Below are positions 35,361 through 46,460 of a stretch of DNA of 64,000 nucleotides, piece after piece. The position numbers were made by a program, and so were the translations under genes. Within the stretch, counting starts at the first letter, position 1. Each line of letters starts with the position of its first letter. The notes beneath the pieces were generated by a model. It worked only from the letters and a program-made list of their open reading frames with translations, did no database searches and was not told where the DNA came from. The stretch comes from Chionis minor (Eukaryota; Chordata; Aves; Charadriiformes; Chionididae), in contig VZSF01006856.1 in the NCBI GenBank assembly GCA_013398295.1, forward strand, positions 279,561-343,560. The letters run 5' to 3'.

Positions 35361-36479
35361 GAGGGAGGGGAGTAGATGTGGCATCGTACCTGTGGGGCCG
35401 GCGTGCCAAAACCGCGGTGGGGAAAGGCCGGGGTGTCGCTGCCGACGGCGTGTTCTCCCCCACCGCGCGGCCACGGGAAATCACTGATTTCCCATCCTTC
35501 TCCTCCGGATGCTCGTGGCTCCTCTTTTCCCTTTTCCCTTTTTTTTTTTCTTGGTCGACAGTTTGGTTTTTGGGAGCAGCTCTCCCCGCAGCCTCTTGGC
35601 CGTGGGGGCCCCGCGAAACGTCTGTCTCGCAGCCGGGGATGCGGGTGCGGGAAAATGGTGGTTTAGCCCATGGTGGAGTTGGTTGGGAAGGGGAGGGGGG
35701 CGCTGGCTGCGCCTGCCTCCTCTGTCCTGCTCCTCTGTGGGGAGAGGGGTTGGAAACGGAGCTGTGGAGTGGCCGAGGGGCTGCAGCCCCCCAATTAAGG
35801 CGGTGCAGGCAGGCGAAGGAGCGGCGCTCGTGGCCGGGTTGGGGCATTTTACTACTTCCTACCATCCCCAGTGCTCAAAGCGGAGAGCCTGTTCCTCGTC
35901 CCCAATAAAGTAATTACAGTGAAAGGGCGTTGGGAGGTACTGTAGGGGTGACAGTGGCTACAGCTAGACGAGCTCTGTCTCCAGACCCACCCGGCGAAGC
36001 CTGGCTTGAGGTGACAGAGCCGGGAGCCCCTGCCCAACTTGGGCTCGGGGGGATGCTCGCGGTGAACCTGTTGGGGCATCCCGTTTCCGAGAGCTGCTTT
36101 AAACCCCGGCAGTGCTGCCCATCCCGTCCGGCGTCAGGCTGTGTCCCCTTGCATTTCTTTTGGGGGGAAATGTGATAAGCCCAGGCCTCCCCCTCCGTAT
36201 CGCTTGGCTTTGGGGGTGCCGTGGTCCCCGGGCGGCGCTGACCTTGCCGCAGGGGGACGCCGGGGCGGCAATGACTGTGCAGATCGCGCTGGACGGAAAA
36301 AGCAGCGTCTCCATGTCCGCTCGCGCCAGGCTCTCGCGGCAGGGACCTTTATTAGGCAGGAGCTATAAATTTGCTCGCGCGGATATAAATGTACAGCAGG
36401 GAGGTTGGTGCCAACTGCGAGGCTCGCGCCGAAGCACGGCTGATACTTGGCAGCACGCAGAGTCCTGTCCCGTCCCGTC

Positions 36480-37140
36480 GGGAAGATCATCCAGAGATAT
36501 CTATATACTGTAGGCGATACAAGGCGCTCGCTAAAAATACCCTCCCCAAACTCGTGTGTACGTTTGGAGAGGCTAATCGTTTCTGTGGGTGTCATTTAAA
36601 GCGCAGGAGAGAAGCGAGAGGGAGAGAAGAAAGCCCTGACACAGGCTCTGGATGGGCTGCTTTCAAATATGTCCTGCTCCCTTTAATAACAAACATTGAG
36701 CCGCGGTGGTTTTTTCTGAGCCCTGTTATAATAAGCTCAGATGTTGGATGACATTTTTCCCGGTGACTCACATAGTAAAATTAACCTTGAACTATTTACA
36801 TATTCAATCGCCGCCCTCCTCCTCCTCCTCCCCCCCTCTCCGCGAGCGTGTGTACATTACAGGAATCCTGGCTCCGTATCAGTTTTTGTTTTGCTGATGA
36901 GAAAAAAAAAAAAGAAAAAAAATTCCCCCGCCTGGAGTACACATCTACTTGAGGGAAAGAACACGCAGTCCTGGCCTTTGGAAATTGGCAGGCGGCGTGC
37001 TGTTCCCGCGCTGATAAGAGGTACTGTAAATAAAACTGTACGGCAGCGCCTGCTGTAAAATGCCCCGCGTCTGTACTCATTGTTCTGACAGCTCCGGCTT
37101 TTTTTGGGTCCGCTGTTTTGGTACATGCTGTGCTTCCTTA
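36480..37140. promoter_or_regulatory. AT-rich region with a cluster of steroid-receptor-like elements
   Basis: 660 bp, largely AT-rich, with low-complexity patches (TCC repeat at 36815-36835, A/G run at 36901-36922). It contains one core match (37120-37134) and two one-mismatch relatives (36958-36972 and 37072-37086), plus CTTTAATAACAAAC and GTTATAATAAGC. It may be a hormone-responsive enhancer. Confidence 0.42.
37120..37134. promoter_or_regulatory. Glucocorticoid/progesterone-receptor-like element
   Basis: GGTACA-TGC-TGTGCT. The left half is optimal; the right half differs from TGTTCT at one position and keeps TGT-N-C. A second imperfect element (TGTACT-CAT-TGTTCT, 37072-37086) lies 33 bp upstream. 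Confidence 0.45.
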
Positions 37141-37909
37141 TGTAAGTGAGCGCGCCCAGCTCCTCCCGGCGTTCACCCTGTTTATTTTCGCCTCGCCAGG
37201 AATTTTTTCTGCCCCCCCGCCCCCCCGCCAGATGCTGGCCGCCTTTGCCCTTCCTTGCCAAGCCCCCGCGGGGCTGCTCAGTGCCCCCTGGCCCCGCGCT
37301 TGGCTCTATGGGGGCCATGGGGCACCAGGAGCCATTGTGGCACCTGTGTCCCTGCACAAAATGAGGGCAGAAAAAGCAAACGCCGTGTTGGGCGCGACCC
37401 CAGCGCATCCCAGCCCGTGGATGCAGCCAGCCCTCCAGCTCAGCCCAGGACCCCCGGCATCCCCGGTGCCGAGCATCCGCGGGAGCAGCCTGGGGAGGAC
37501 CTGTTGCTGCTGCCATGTCCTCCTCACGGATGGCACTTCGCAGCGGTGGGGCTTGGGAGAGCTTCGAGTGGCGATGGAGAGGCATTGCCTTGGCAACTGC
37601 CAGCGGCACGTCGCCTGTGCCGGGCGGAGGGCAGCCGTGCCCTCTTGATCCCTGTCCCCTCACCACTCTGGCAGCTTCTTCCCATCCCAGGCAAGTCTTG
37701 GCACCCTTTGCGCCACGCTCCTCTCCCTGCCGCGGGCACTACCGGCAGCGTCTGCATCCACACGGCGCTCCGCATCCCCCAAAGCATCCCGGGCGCGTGC
37801 CCTTTCGGCCGGCGGTGCACGTGGGATGAGCCGCCCCACCACCCTCCTCGTGTTGCCCCAAAGCCCCGTTTTTTTGTATTTATCCCTTTGCGAGCAGCCA
37901 TGTGGCCCG

Positions 37910-38150
37910 TGCACACTCGGCTTGTTTTGAATGCAAACTTGACATCACGGCGAGGGCGGCGGAGAGCAACATATGCACAGTAAACAGGCAGACTGTCGTA
38001 TTGATTAACAGATGAGACCTCTATTATCGATCAACGCTTGGCGAGAAAATTTATCACTTTTAATTTCGCCGCTGCCAAATATTTCTGCCTGCGAGCCAGC
38101 CGTTACCGAGACAATTTAAAGGCGAAGGAATTCTCTTTTTAATGCATCTC
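37910..38150. promoter_or_regulatory. Candidate conserved non-coding element, AT-rich island
   Basis: AT-rich block with AACATATGCAC, GTATTGATTAACAG, CTATTATCGATC, ATTTATCACTTTTAATTTC and CAAATATTTCTG. Sharp borders with GC-rich flanks; no open frame. Confidence 0.43.
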
Positions 38151-38339
38151 GTGTTGCCCCTCCCTCTCTCCCCGCCGCCCTTTCTGTACACCTTTCTCCA
38201 AATCCCATTGTGCTGGGGGGGCAGGGGGGCAAGGCAGGGGTGGGAGATGCTGCCTGGACCCCTGGAAATGGGCGGCACGGCACACTGCGGAGCCATGCCC
38301 CCCACCTCGAAGGCTGCTCTGTCACGCTCAGCTCCTCAC

Positions 38340-38770
38340 AGCAGATGAATCAAACCTAAGAATCTAAGAAATGGGTCCGCAGCTTTGTCCCGGCAGCGAT
38401 GCTTCGGACGTGGTGTGTATCATTAATCTGCTTTTATCTGGAAGGGACTTATCTGCTGTCGGGCATCCTGTTTTTTTCCTCGCCTGAACTAGCAGCACAT
38501 GTTGATAGTGATTTTCTAAGAATTCCCCCCAATACCACATCTCTCTCCGATAGTCGAAGACGCCTCTGAGCTTCTTACTCAACCGCAGCGTCTCAGCCAC
38601 CTCTCTGACCAGCTGCATCCTCGGGTACCATCCTCGGGTACCGACAGCGGTGATGGGAAGGGGCAGGAAACCAATTACAATTAGATCGGTTACAATGATA
38701 ATGAAACGCACTGATGTTTAATGATTTTTAAAAAAAAAAAAAAACAAACAAAAAACCAGCCAAATATTTA
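38340..38770. promoter_or_regulatory. Candidate conserved non-coding element upstream of the finger 3 exon
   Basis: A 400-bp island with TATCATTAATCTGC, CTTATCTGCTG (GATA-type), ACATGTTGATAG, CCAATTACAATTAG and GATGTTTAATG, containing a 13-bp exact tandem duplication (CATCCTCGGGTAC at 38616 and 38629). A 115-codon minus-strand open frame crosses it but resembles no known family. Confidence 0.4.
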
Positions 38771-39007
38771 ATTTCTTCCTGGCAAGCAACCCTGTATTGT
38801 GTGTTGTGCTGTTATGTGTGAGGAATTGGGGCGGCGGGGTGAAGCAAGGCGGCTGCTGTCCATGGCTGCGCAGGGGTGTAAAACATGGAACCCCCCCATT
38901 GCACGGATCCTGCGGCATGAACGATGCTGGCCGCCGCAGCGATGCTCCCCATGCAGGTTTGGGTGGGCGTCCCTCGAATAACCCTCCTCTCCCCTTTCTC
39001 TCCCCAG

Positions 39008-39094
39008 CGGGCGCCAAAGCCCTGGTTTGCGATCAGTGCGGCGCCCAGTTCTCGAAGGAAGACGCCCTGGAGACGCACAGGCAGACGCACACCG
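39008..39094 (+). CDS. ZBTB16: ZBTB16 coding exon 3: zinc finger 3
   Basis: 87 nt, exactly 29 codons, phase 1 on both sides. Acceptor is TTTCTCTCCCCAG and donor is ACCG|GTACGT. It encodes residues 451-480: AGAKALVCDQCGAQFSKED followed by the helix and histidines of finger 3 (Cys458, Cys461, His474, His478, then HTG). One exon equals one finger, so skipping it would delete a single finger in frame. Reading frame and residues match PLZF; I recall Phe in human where this copy has Leu456. Confidence 0.97.
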
Positions 39095-41289
39095 GTACGT
39101 GGCCCTCCCGTTCCCCTTCCCTTCCCTTCCCCTCCTCCGCTGGGACCACCGCTGGATGTCTAGGCTGCTTTTGGAACATTTTGCCCAACGGAGGGATTAG
39201 CCCCTTGCGGTTTCCGCTTCTCACCTGCCCGGGTCTGTTTCTTGACTTTAATTCAGCTAAGGTAAGTCGGCTGCCTTTTCTGCTGAGCTCTTAATTGGCC
39301 GTGGTTTTGTTCTGGTGTTGAAATCTGTGTGCGGCGTTTGCGCAAGGGCGTTTGCTCGTTTCGGTCTGGTTTTGCTGAACTCGTAACGGGGATGCTGGCG
39401 GAAGGGGGAGAACAACCTGAGCATCCGTGCACCGCTCACTGGTCACCCTTGGTTCCTCAAGCCGCATGCACCAAAATTTGACCAGCACGCCAGTACTTGG
39501 CTGCCGTTTAAGAGAAGCTTCCCAAGGGAAAAAATACCCTTGTCATGAGTGTTTGGGATGCTCGGGAGCCCAAGAGCAATGAGCTACAAATCGTGTGCCA
39601 ATCCCAGCCTATGCCGATAGTTGCGTTCCCGTTTTTCGGAGCGTTTATAGGGATAACTGGGTTGTGTCTGGAGCCCCGGGGAGGCGTCGCCGCGCTGTCT
39701 TGAGGTGTGTGCGTGGGTGTGAGTGTTGGCTGGGTGGTCGGACTGCGCAGTGGGTGCGCAGCTGCTTGTCGGAAAGGATGCTGGGCAGCTGGACCCGAGG
39801 ATGGGGCTTCGGGGAGGGCTGGACCCTGCTGTGCACAGAAAACCTCTTTCTCCGGTGCTCGTACGGGTTTGAAAGCCCAACCAGAGCAGTTGCCGTGGGC
39901 GAGCCTTGCCCGGCTCTGCCGCTTGGGCAATTAACTCAGTGCGGTGGCACCTGTGCTTGGCCGCAGCGAGGCAGCTCCAGCTCCTCTTCCACTAAAACAG
40001 GGGTGAGAGGCACCGGTTTGCACAGCGCCGTTGTGTTTGTTGCTCAGCCTGAACGCATGCACATGGGAAGCGATGGCGCAGCAAATGCACGGGAATTCCT
40101 TCCCTTGGTGAGCAAAACGCCAGCCCTTTCCAAGCGGCTCCCAGCAGTTGGCTCCTGCTATCTTGCTCTTCCTTTTCCCGGTCCTTTGTCGTTGCCATCC
40201 TTTGGGAGCACAAGGAGTCTTTTATGCATCTGGCGAAGCCACCTTGCCCAGGAAGGGTTTGCTCCAGGGCACGGGAGGATTCGTGGCCGGGCCATCCCAG
40301 GTGGAGCCTTTCAAACCCCCAAAACCCCGTCTGGAGCAGGGAAGAGCACCCGCTCCTCCCCGCGCTATATTGGGGGCGGCGTGACTGAGCACAAGCTCGT
40401 CTTTCAGTGCTGAAAACCATCCGAAATGCCGCTCGTGGCTGAGTGTGCGCTCAGAGGCGGCGGGGCTGGCGCGGAGATCCCGGCCGGCTTCACGCCGGGG
40501 GTTTGAGGACCAACGGGAGAGGCAAAGTGCTGCGTCAGCGGGCGGGAATCGCTCCGGCTGGCGTCCGAGCCGGCAGCTCTGCTGGCCGAGCACCAGTCTG
40601 TACCTTGTAGAGCACTTGCTCTCCTTATCCCGAGTGCTGCGCTGGACACTGGGCTTTACCCATCACGGGCTTTTTAAAAGTGGTGGTACTGCGGGTTGAG
40701 GAGGAGGCAGCCAGCAAAGGGAAGGGACGGGCTCTGCTCAGGGATGAGGGAGCCAAGCCCGGGCAGGGAGTTAAAGCTGGCCGAGCAAACAGCAGCTGGC
40801 TCCCTCATTCCATATATTTCCCAGAGCTGCTGAGCATCCCAGGGCGGTCGGTGGCAGCGCGGCTCCCCTTGGTACCCGGGGCTGCCTCACCCTGGCTGTG
40901 ACGCCAGGAGCGGGCGCTTTTGAGCAGCTGCCCCCAAATCCATCCCACGGACCCAGAGCGGCGACGTAGTTTCGCCACCGACCTTGACGCTTCCGTGGGG
41001 ATTAAACCCCTCTGGTTGCTGCAACCTGGGGGCCGGGCCGGGCCAAAGCTCAAAGGGCGACAGGAAGGCGGCGCGCGGGGGACACGGTGACCCGGGCACA
41101 GCGGGTTTATCTTCGCCGCCTCCAGCTGTAAACACGGGCGCCCTGGGCAGCCGAAATGAATCGCTTCCTCTCCCCGGGCTGTGCGCAGAGAGCCCTGCCC
41201 TGGCACGGCAAGCATCCCTCCCCGCCGGCGCTATAATTAACCCCTCTCCCAAATAACAGCATCTCCCAGAAAGGATTTTTTTTTTCTGG

Positions 41290-41640
41290 GCGTCCTCCCT
41301 TCGCCCTTAGCAGCAGGTTGGTTGGCGAAAGAACTTCCAGCTTTCCACACAAAAAAGTAGCCCTTTTTGGTAGGTGCACGGGTAGATTCCTTCAAGGAGG
41401 GCACCCAGAACTGAGCAGGGTGTATGTGGTACAGAGTGGCCCAATGTACCCACTTTGCTCAAAAACACAGTGTTTAGGGACCTGTCTGCAGGCAGTAGCT
41501 GCTTGTCCGCATGACCTACACCCTGAGAGCTTTTCTGCAATGGGTAGCCAAGATAAAGGATCTCGGGGTTTCTTTCCAGCATGCAGGGCTGTTCCTCAGG
41601 TGAACTGTCAGAATCCAGGACTTCCCCTTACCTTACTTAT
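41290..41640. other. CpG-depleted 350-bp block of unknown origin
   Basis: Composition changes from CpG-rich flanks to about four CpG in 350 bp, without the AT-rich homeobox character of the other islands. It could be an old decayed mobile-element insertion or a constrained element. I recognise no family in either strand. Confidence 0.35.
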
Positions 41641-42459
41641 TTTCCCCCCCGTTGCCCACGCTGCAACGACGGTGCAGCGTGCGAAGCCAGCCTGGTGTTC
41701 GTGTGCCGCATCGAGCAGTGCCCGTCTTTAAACAGCAGAAAGCCTACACCCTGCTCTCTTGTGCAAGGTGAAAAATAATAATAAAGACAGAAAAAAAACA
41801 GTTTCGGCTTGTAAACATGGAGCCGGGTGCGCCCTGCCAACAGCCCCATGGGCTGGGGACTGCGCCGCCCTCTCCGGGTGTTCGCTGTCCTTGGCCCCCG
41901 TCCTGCGGCAATGGGAAAAGCAGCAACTGTTTTGGCTCGTCTTCCAGCAGCGCAAGCTGGGTGCCACGCCAGAGGGGGGAGAGCGTGGAAAATTCCTTAC
42001 CCTTCGCCTAAAATGTACAGGAAAAACCAAAACGCGTTAGAAGGCGGCCCGAGTACCCCCCAGCACGCGCCGCTGGGGTTCGGGACGCTCGCGCGGCCGG
42101 TGTTCGTGCTAACGGGGTTCGGGCTCGCTGCCCGCTTTTATAAATATCAGAGGTGACTCGGCTAGAGTTTCCTGCCCCGCGCCAAGGTAATTAACGCGCG
42201 CGAGCCTCTCCGCGCTGGGCAGCCGCTGTCAGTCCGCGGGCCAGCACGGATTTACTCCTGACCCAGTTTCACATGGGCATGCTCCACGCCTAATATAGAG
42301 CGTATTTTCTTCGGCGTGTAGTTGGCTGCGTGATTTGTGGGGTCGGCGTGCCCCCGGCCGCCCCGTGGAGGATGCGCGGGAGCCCTCGCCCTCTCCTGCC
42401 CGCATCCCGCGCGTTCCCTGGCTGGCACGCTGGCACCAGGACGCAAGTAGCAGAAAAGA

Positions 42460-42860
42460 GTTAATAAAACCAATATGTTACTGAAAATTGAAAAGCTATA
42501 AATCTCCGCCCCCCCTTTTCTTTTCTTTTTTTTTTTTTCCTGGGATGTTGGTAGCGTTTTGATTTAATAGTTGGCCAAACACAAGGGTCTATTTTATTCA
42601 GAGTTTACAGGCCTCAGGGCTGTTATTCCTCCAAATTTAATAGCATTGAAATTGCAGGGTTGGCGATAATTTGCCTATCACTTTCTGCTCTCCCATTGAT
42701 GTTTATTGTCAGCGGGATGGAATCTCAATCCGATTCACTTAGATAACATGTCTGTTAAACATTTAGATAATTGTGCCATCATTAACTTGTCACATTATTT
42801 TAGAGATTCAAAACAGTCGTGCGCTATAAGCGGAGGTACAAAGGGAGAAAAATCCGGGAC
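42460..42860. promoter_or_regulatory. Candidate conserved non-coding element, AT-rich island
   Basis: 400 bp interrupted by a C/T run (42509-42540). Words include GTTAATAAAACC, GATTTAATAGTTGG, CCCATTGATG, GTTTATTGTC, AGATAACATGTC and CATTATTTTAG. Long and CpG-poor; one of the larger islands of this intron. Confidence 0.45.
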
Positions 42861-43029
42861 ATGAGAGCAAGAACCTGGGAGAGGAGGCGGTGGATGCCCC
42901 CGCGGCCGCGCTTCCACTCTCTCCTGTGGAAAGTGTCACTCAGTGGCTGCTCGGGAAGCTCAGCCTTCCTTTCTGCCGTGGCAGGGCTTTAACCACTTCC
43001 CTCCCCCCCAAAAAAAAAAAAGTATTCTG

Positions 43030-43460
43030 CTTGTGTTCTGAATGTGCACTCAGGTACAGAGTGATTTTTTTTTTCTTTTTTTTATATATTTTTTTTTAAA
43101 TGCCAGAGCACTTGGCATTTTTGTATGGAAGAGCATCCCAGCAACCCCATTATTGCCTTGGGTTGGCAAGGGGGATGCGTGGGATGATGTGGAGGGGAGG
43201 ACTGCGCCGGAGCTTCATGGGCACATGCCGTCTCTCTCTGTTCTTGGCAAATTTATATTTAGTCCAATTAATTTTGTATTTGTCTTATCTCCTTTCTTTT
43301 GCTTCACTTTCTCTGCCTGAAAATGGTACCCACCTAAAAAATACTGGGGATGCAATAGACATATGTCACGCTCATTTTTTCAGTGTTGGAAATTAAGGTT
43401 TTAGAGCGAGCAGGGCGTAACATGCAAGTTTGGTGGCAGGAGCCGTAAATTCTGTCAAAA
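43030..43460. promoter_or_regulatory. Candidate AT-rich element
   Basis: T-rich low complexity at 43064-43100, then AT-rich sequence with AATTTATATTTAGTCC, CCAATTAATTTTG and GCAATAGACATATG around 43250-43370. Constraint is uncertain because of the simple sequence. Confidence 0.33.
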
Positions 43461-44379
43461 CGTAAATTCTGTTTGCCTGACGTTCGGTGTGGCGCCGCGG
43501 GCCGTGGCTGAGCCGGCTCTCCGCCGGGATGCGCTGCAGACTCCGCCGTGGGCTGGGGGTTGTCTCGGTGGTGGCGCTTGCCCCAGCAGCTGCCTGCAAC
43601 GTCCCTGCGCCAGCGGCGGGCGACGCAGTTCTTGACTCGTCTCGCCGCTTCCTCTCCCACAGCTCGATCCGAGCGGTGCCCGGCCACAAGCAGCCGGTGC
43701 GCTTCCGTACCGAAACCAACCCAGCGTCTTCCCAGGTTGCATGTGACTTTCTATTACCGTTTCACGGGGCTCCTGAGAGTTTTCACAGAGCGGCTCGATG
43801 AGGCTTCTGGGGGAAATACCGCCGGATAGCATTTTTCTCCATAGCTAGAGATAATGCACTGTAGTATTAAGTACGCTTAGAGGTAATTATCCCTCCCGTG
43901 CTCACTTCGGTTCCACAGTCCCAGCTGGGGGAGGGAGCGCGGGCGATGCTGAGCGGTGATGCCCAGACGATGCTTTGCGGGTTTTCTTTTGGATGCGAGC
44001 ATGGATTTTGGGTGCTCAGGCATGGAAACGCTCCTCTAGCATGTTGTCCTCCCCTAACGCTTCTGTCGGAGGCTGCAAGCAGCGGACGCAGGGCTGAGGT
44101 GGGCTTTGCTTCAGGCATGGTTCCCAGGGAGGAGGCAGGAGCACCCCGTGACGCGCCGGAACAGAGAACGTTGGTGCTGGGTTCCAGCGGTGACTCCTGA
44201 GCTTGGGAAACAAATCTGGTTACGCGTTGCACATGGAGGGTGCGAAGACATTGTTTTTGGTGCCTTCAAACACCCGCAGTGCCCCGTGGGAAACCTTGAC
44301 CAACCTGGGAAAGCTGGATTTGGGGCCACAGCAGCTGCTGCCAGAGGCACCTCAGGGGGTTTGTGGCCTCAGTAGCAGC

Positions 44380-44760
44380 TGAAAATGTGAAATGTCAACA
44401 GGGAAGATGCTTTCATGGCTGCTGTGACATTTTTGGGTACGGGCATCCAACCGGAGCTGAATGCAGGCACGGCATCTTTTGTGCGGCATCGCCTCTAAAT
44501 GGATTTATGAGAAACTTGGAAAAAATACTCTGTGCTTGATTTTGGCTGCTCAACAGGGAGCGGGACCCGCTTGCTCCAACCTTTAGCTGTGGCAGAACGA
44601 AGAGACGAAGGTTGAGCCGAGGGAGAGCGAAACAGAGCAATCCAAATGCATCTGAAACACAGAGCCTTGAGTTTTCTAAATACTCTCTGTTTCTACTACT
44701 TTCTAATACTAAGTTTCTTTGCAAAAAGGACTGAAAATGATACAAGAGGAGGGAAGGGTG
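44380..44760. promoter_or_regulatory. Candidate AT-rich element
   Basis: Moderately AT-rich block with AAATGGATTTATGAG, CTCTGTGCTTGATTTTGG, TTTCTAAATACTC and TTTCTAATACTAAG; low CpG between 44640 and 44750. Candidate by composition only. Confidence 0.3.
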
Positions 44761-45419
44761 AGCGTGTGTGTTCGGTTCGAGCCTGTCGCCTCTCCTGTGC
44801 TTCCCAGCTTGTGGCCCACGTGCTCTTCCCACGCCAGCTGCTCTCTTCAAAGGAAAGCGGGTTTTGCAAACGGTTATTGTGATAGAAACGAGGGCTGGGA
44901 CAGCTACGCTTCCCGTCGGAATCCTCCCTCATTTAACAGCGTAATTCATGGCGCAGGCGGCTGTGCCCCCCGCCACCTCCGAGCGCGGCGTGCGGCCGCG
45001 GTGCACCGGGAGCTCGGCAGCGAGTGCGCGGAGCGTGGCTGGCGGCGGCACCTCGTTAGCACCGTCCCCGGCCGGCCGGTGCGTGCTGCCAGCCCCGGCT
45101 GCGGCAGGGTCTCGGGGCGGCGGGTCCTGGGGGGCGCGGGACAGAGCCCCTTTGTCTGACAGTAATGTCCTGTGACAGCGCTTGAAATCCGAGTCCTGGC
45201 GCGCATTCCTGAAACCAGGAATCTCCCTGCCTCCCACACCACAGCTGCCGTTTCCACCTTTGCGGCAAACGGCAGTGGAAATTCCCCGTGCTTCACGGGG
45301 GACCCCAAGCGCAACAAGGTCGGGCTTCGTGCGAGCAGGCAGATTTGCCGAAAACAAGCCCAGCGATGGAAACGTGGTGGACCTGCACGTTGGTGTCCCC
45401 AGCCAGCGGCCAATGGTCG

Positions 45420-45690
45420 GCCTTTAATTTTCCTGTGCAAATACTATTTAAAGCGCAATGAGAAAAGCCCTCTCGCTAAGCTACGGAGAAATCTTTCTTG
45501 TCCTTTAATTCTAGATGAAGGGGATTAGTGTGAACATATTTAACCTCTGACCCTTGGACAAAAGCATTATCAAATTTAGTTGCCGAGTGGCTCCCCATTT
45601 AACGGAACCGGGGCAGTATCTCAGCAATTTTTTTTCCCTTCCCTCCCATGAAGGCTTTAACGTCCATTGTTGCCCTCGCAGCACAGGAGG
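45420..45690. promoter_or_regulatory. Candidate conserved non-coding element
   Basis: AT-rich block with GCAAATACTATTTAAAG, GTCCTTTAATTCTAG, AACATATTTAACC and TATCAAATTTAG. GC-rich flanks and no open frame. Confidence 0.37.
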
Positions 45691-46149
45691 ACTTTGCAGC
45701 GCTCCTCTGCCCGCATTTGAGGTGCTTTGCCGTAAGGCAAACCAGCGGTGCAGACGCTGCTAGAACCTGTGGGGGCTTCAAAAAGCCAGTGATCCCCCCA
45801 AAAAAGCCGCCAAGCTTGCTGTAGGCTGGGGCTGCTTTCTCCCCAGCCCCTGCGCGCCCGCCGTGACTCGGAGGATGCTCAGCCGAGGCTGCGGAGCGCA
45901 GGGAGATGCCCCTCGTACCCCATCGCTCCTCCTGGGGCTCCGGAGCCGGACAGAAAACGCGCTCCGGGGGGAGCTCGGGGATGCTCGCGGGGCTGTATAA
46001 AACGGGGATGCAAGGCGGGCGAGGAGGCGGCTGGGGTCTCCTGGTCCGGCAGAGGAATGCCGAGAGGGGCCTCCCGTCAGGAGCCGGTGTCCGTTTACAG
46101 TGCATCTCTCATAAACCCGGCGGCGGGGGCGAGGGCAGGGGGACCGGCC

Positions 46150-46460
46150 CTCCTGGTATGTGATTGATTATCTGGTATTTATGCCATTGAGGACTTTTCA
46201 GCGGCTCAGGGTCAGGGGGTCATCTCGTGTGTCTTGCTGCAAATCCGCTTCCTTTTGTACAGTGCGGGCTGGGTGAGCAGACACACAAAAACAGCTTTTT
46301 CTTTTCCTTGGGAAAAAGGGGAGGGGGGCGGGCTGGTGTCAATGAAATTTTTTTTTCAGCCTTTCCTGAATAGTGTCCTTTTTAATTCCAAAGAACTTTT
46401 AATTAAAAGTAGCAGGAAAGTTCATCTCGACAAGGTTTAACTTACCTTAGCAGCTACTTT
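46150..46460. promoter_or_regulatory. Candidate element carrying a DR2 nuclear-receptor repeat
   Basis: Starts with GTGATTGATTATCTGG and TATTTATGCC, followed by the DR2 at 46209-46222 and an AT-rich 3' part (TTTTAATTAAAAG at 46397-46409). A second retinoid-type element inside this gene. Confidence 0.4.
46209..46222 (+). promoter_or_regulatory. DR2-type nuclear-receptor element (candidate)
   Basis: GGGTCA-GG-GGGTCA: two exact RGGTCA hexamers as a direct repeat with 2-bp spacing. The G-rich surroundings (CAGGGTCAGGGGGTCA) raise the chance of coincidence compared with the copy at 16504. Confidence 0.45.

Larger units (their letters stand above)
30095..39007 (+). other. ZBTB16: ZBTB16 intron between fingers 2 and 3 (8.9 kb)
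   Basis: Phase 1, GTGGGT to CCCCAG. It corresponds to the human PLZF-RARA breakpoint intron. It begins with a G-quadruplex motif, holds a minisatellite (31128-31375), a 27-base assembly gap and three matches to the steroid-receptor core. AT-rich islands lie at about 31900-32110, 33000-33210, 34660-35360, 36480-37140, 37910-38150 and 38340-38770. The GC-rich remainder (32110-33000, 33240-34190, 35360-36480, 37140-37910) shows nothing I can name. Confidence 0.9.

Noticed and set aside
38364..38711. 115-codon minus-strand frame with ordinary amino-acid composition
   Set aside because: It resembles no family I know, lies in an AT-rich island better explained as a non-coding element, and has no supporting splice or poly(A) context. 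BLASTP would settle it.
41307..41582. 91-codon minus-strand frame, possible gene fragment
   Set aside because: No recognisable domain or repeat-protein signature. Kept only as a question about the origin of the CpG-poor block.
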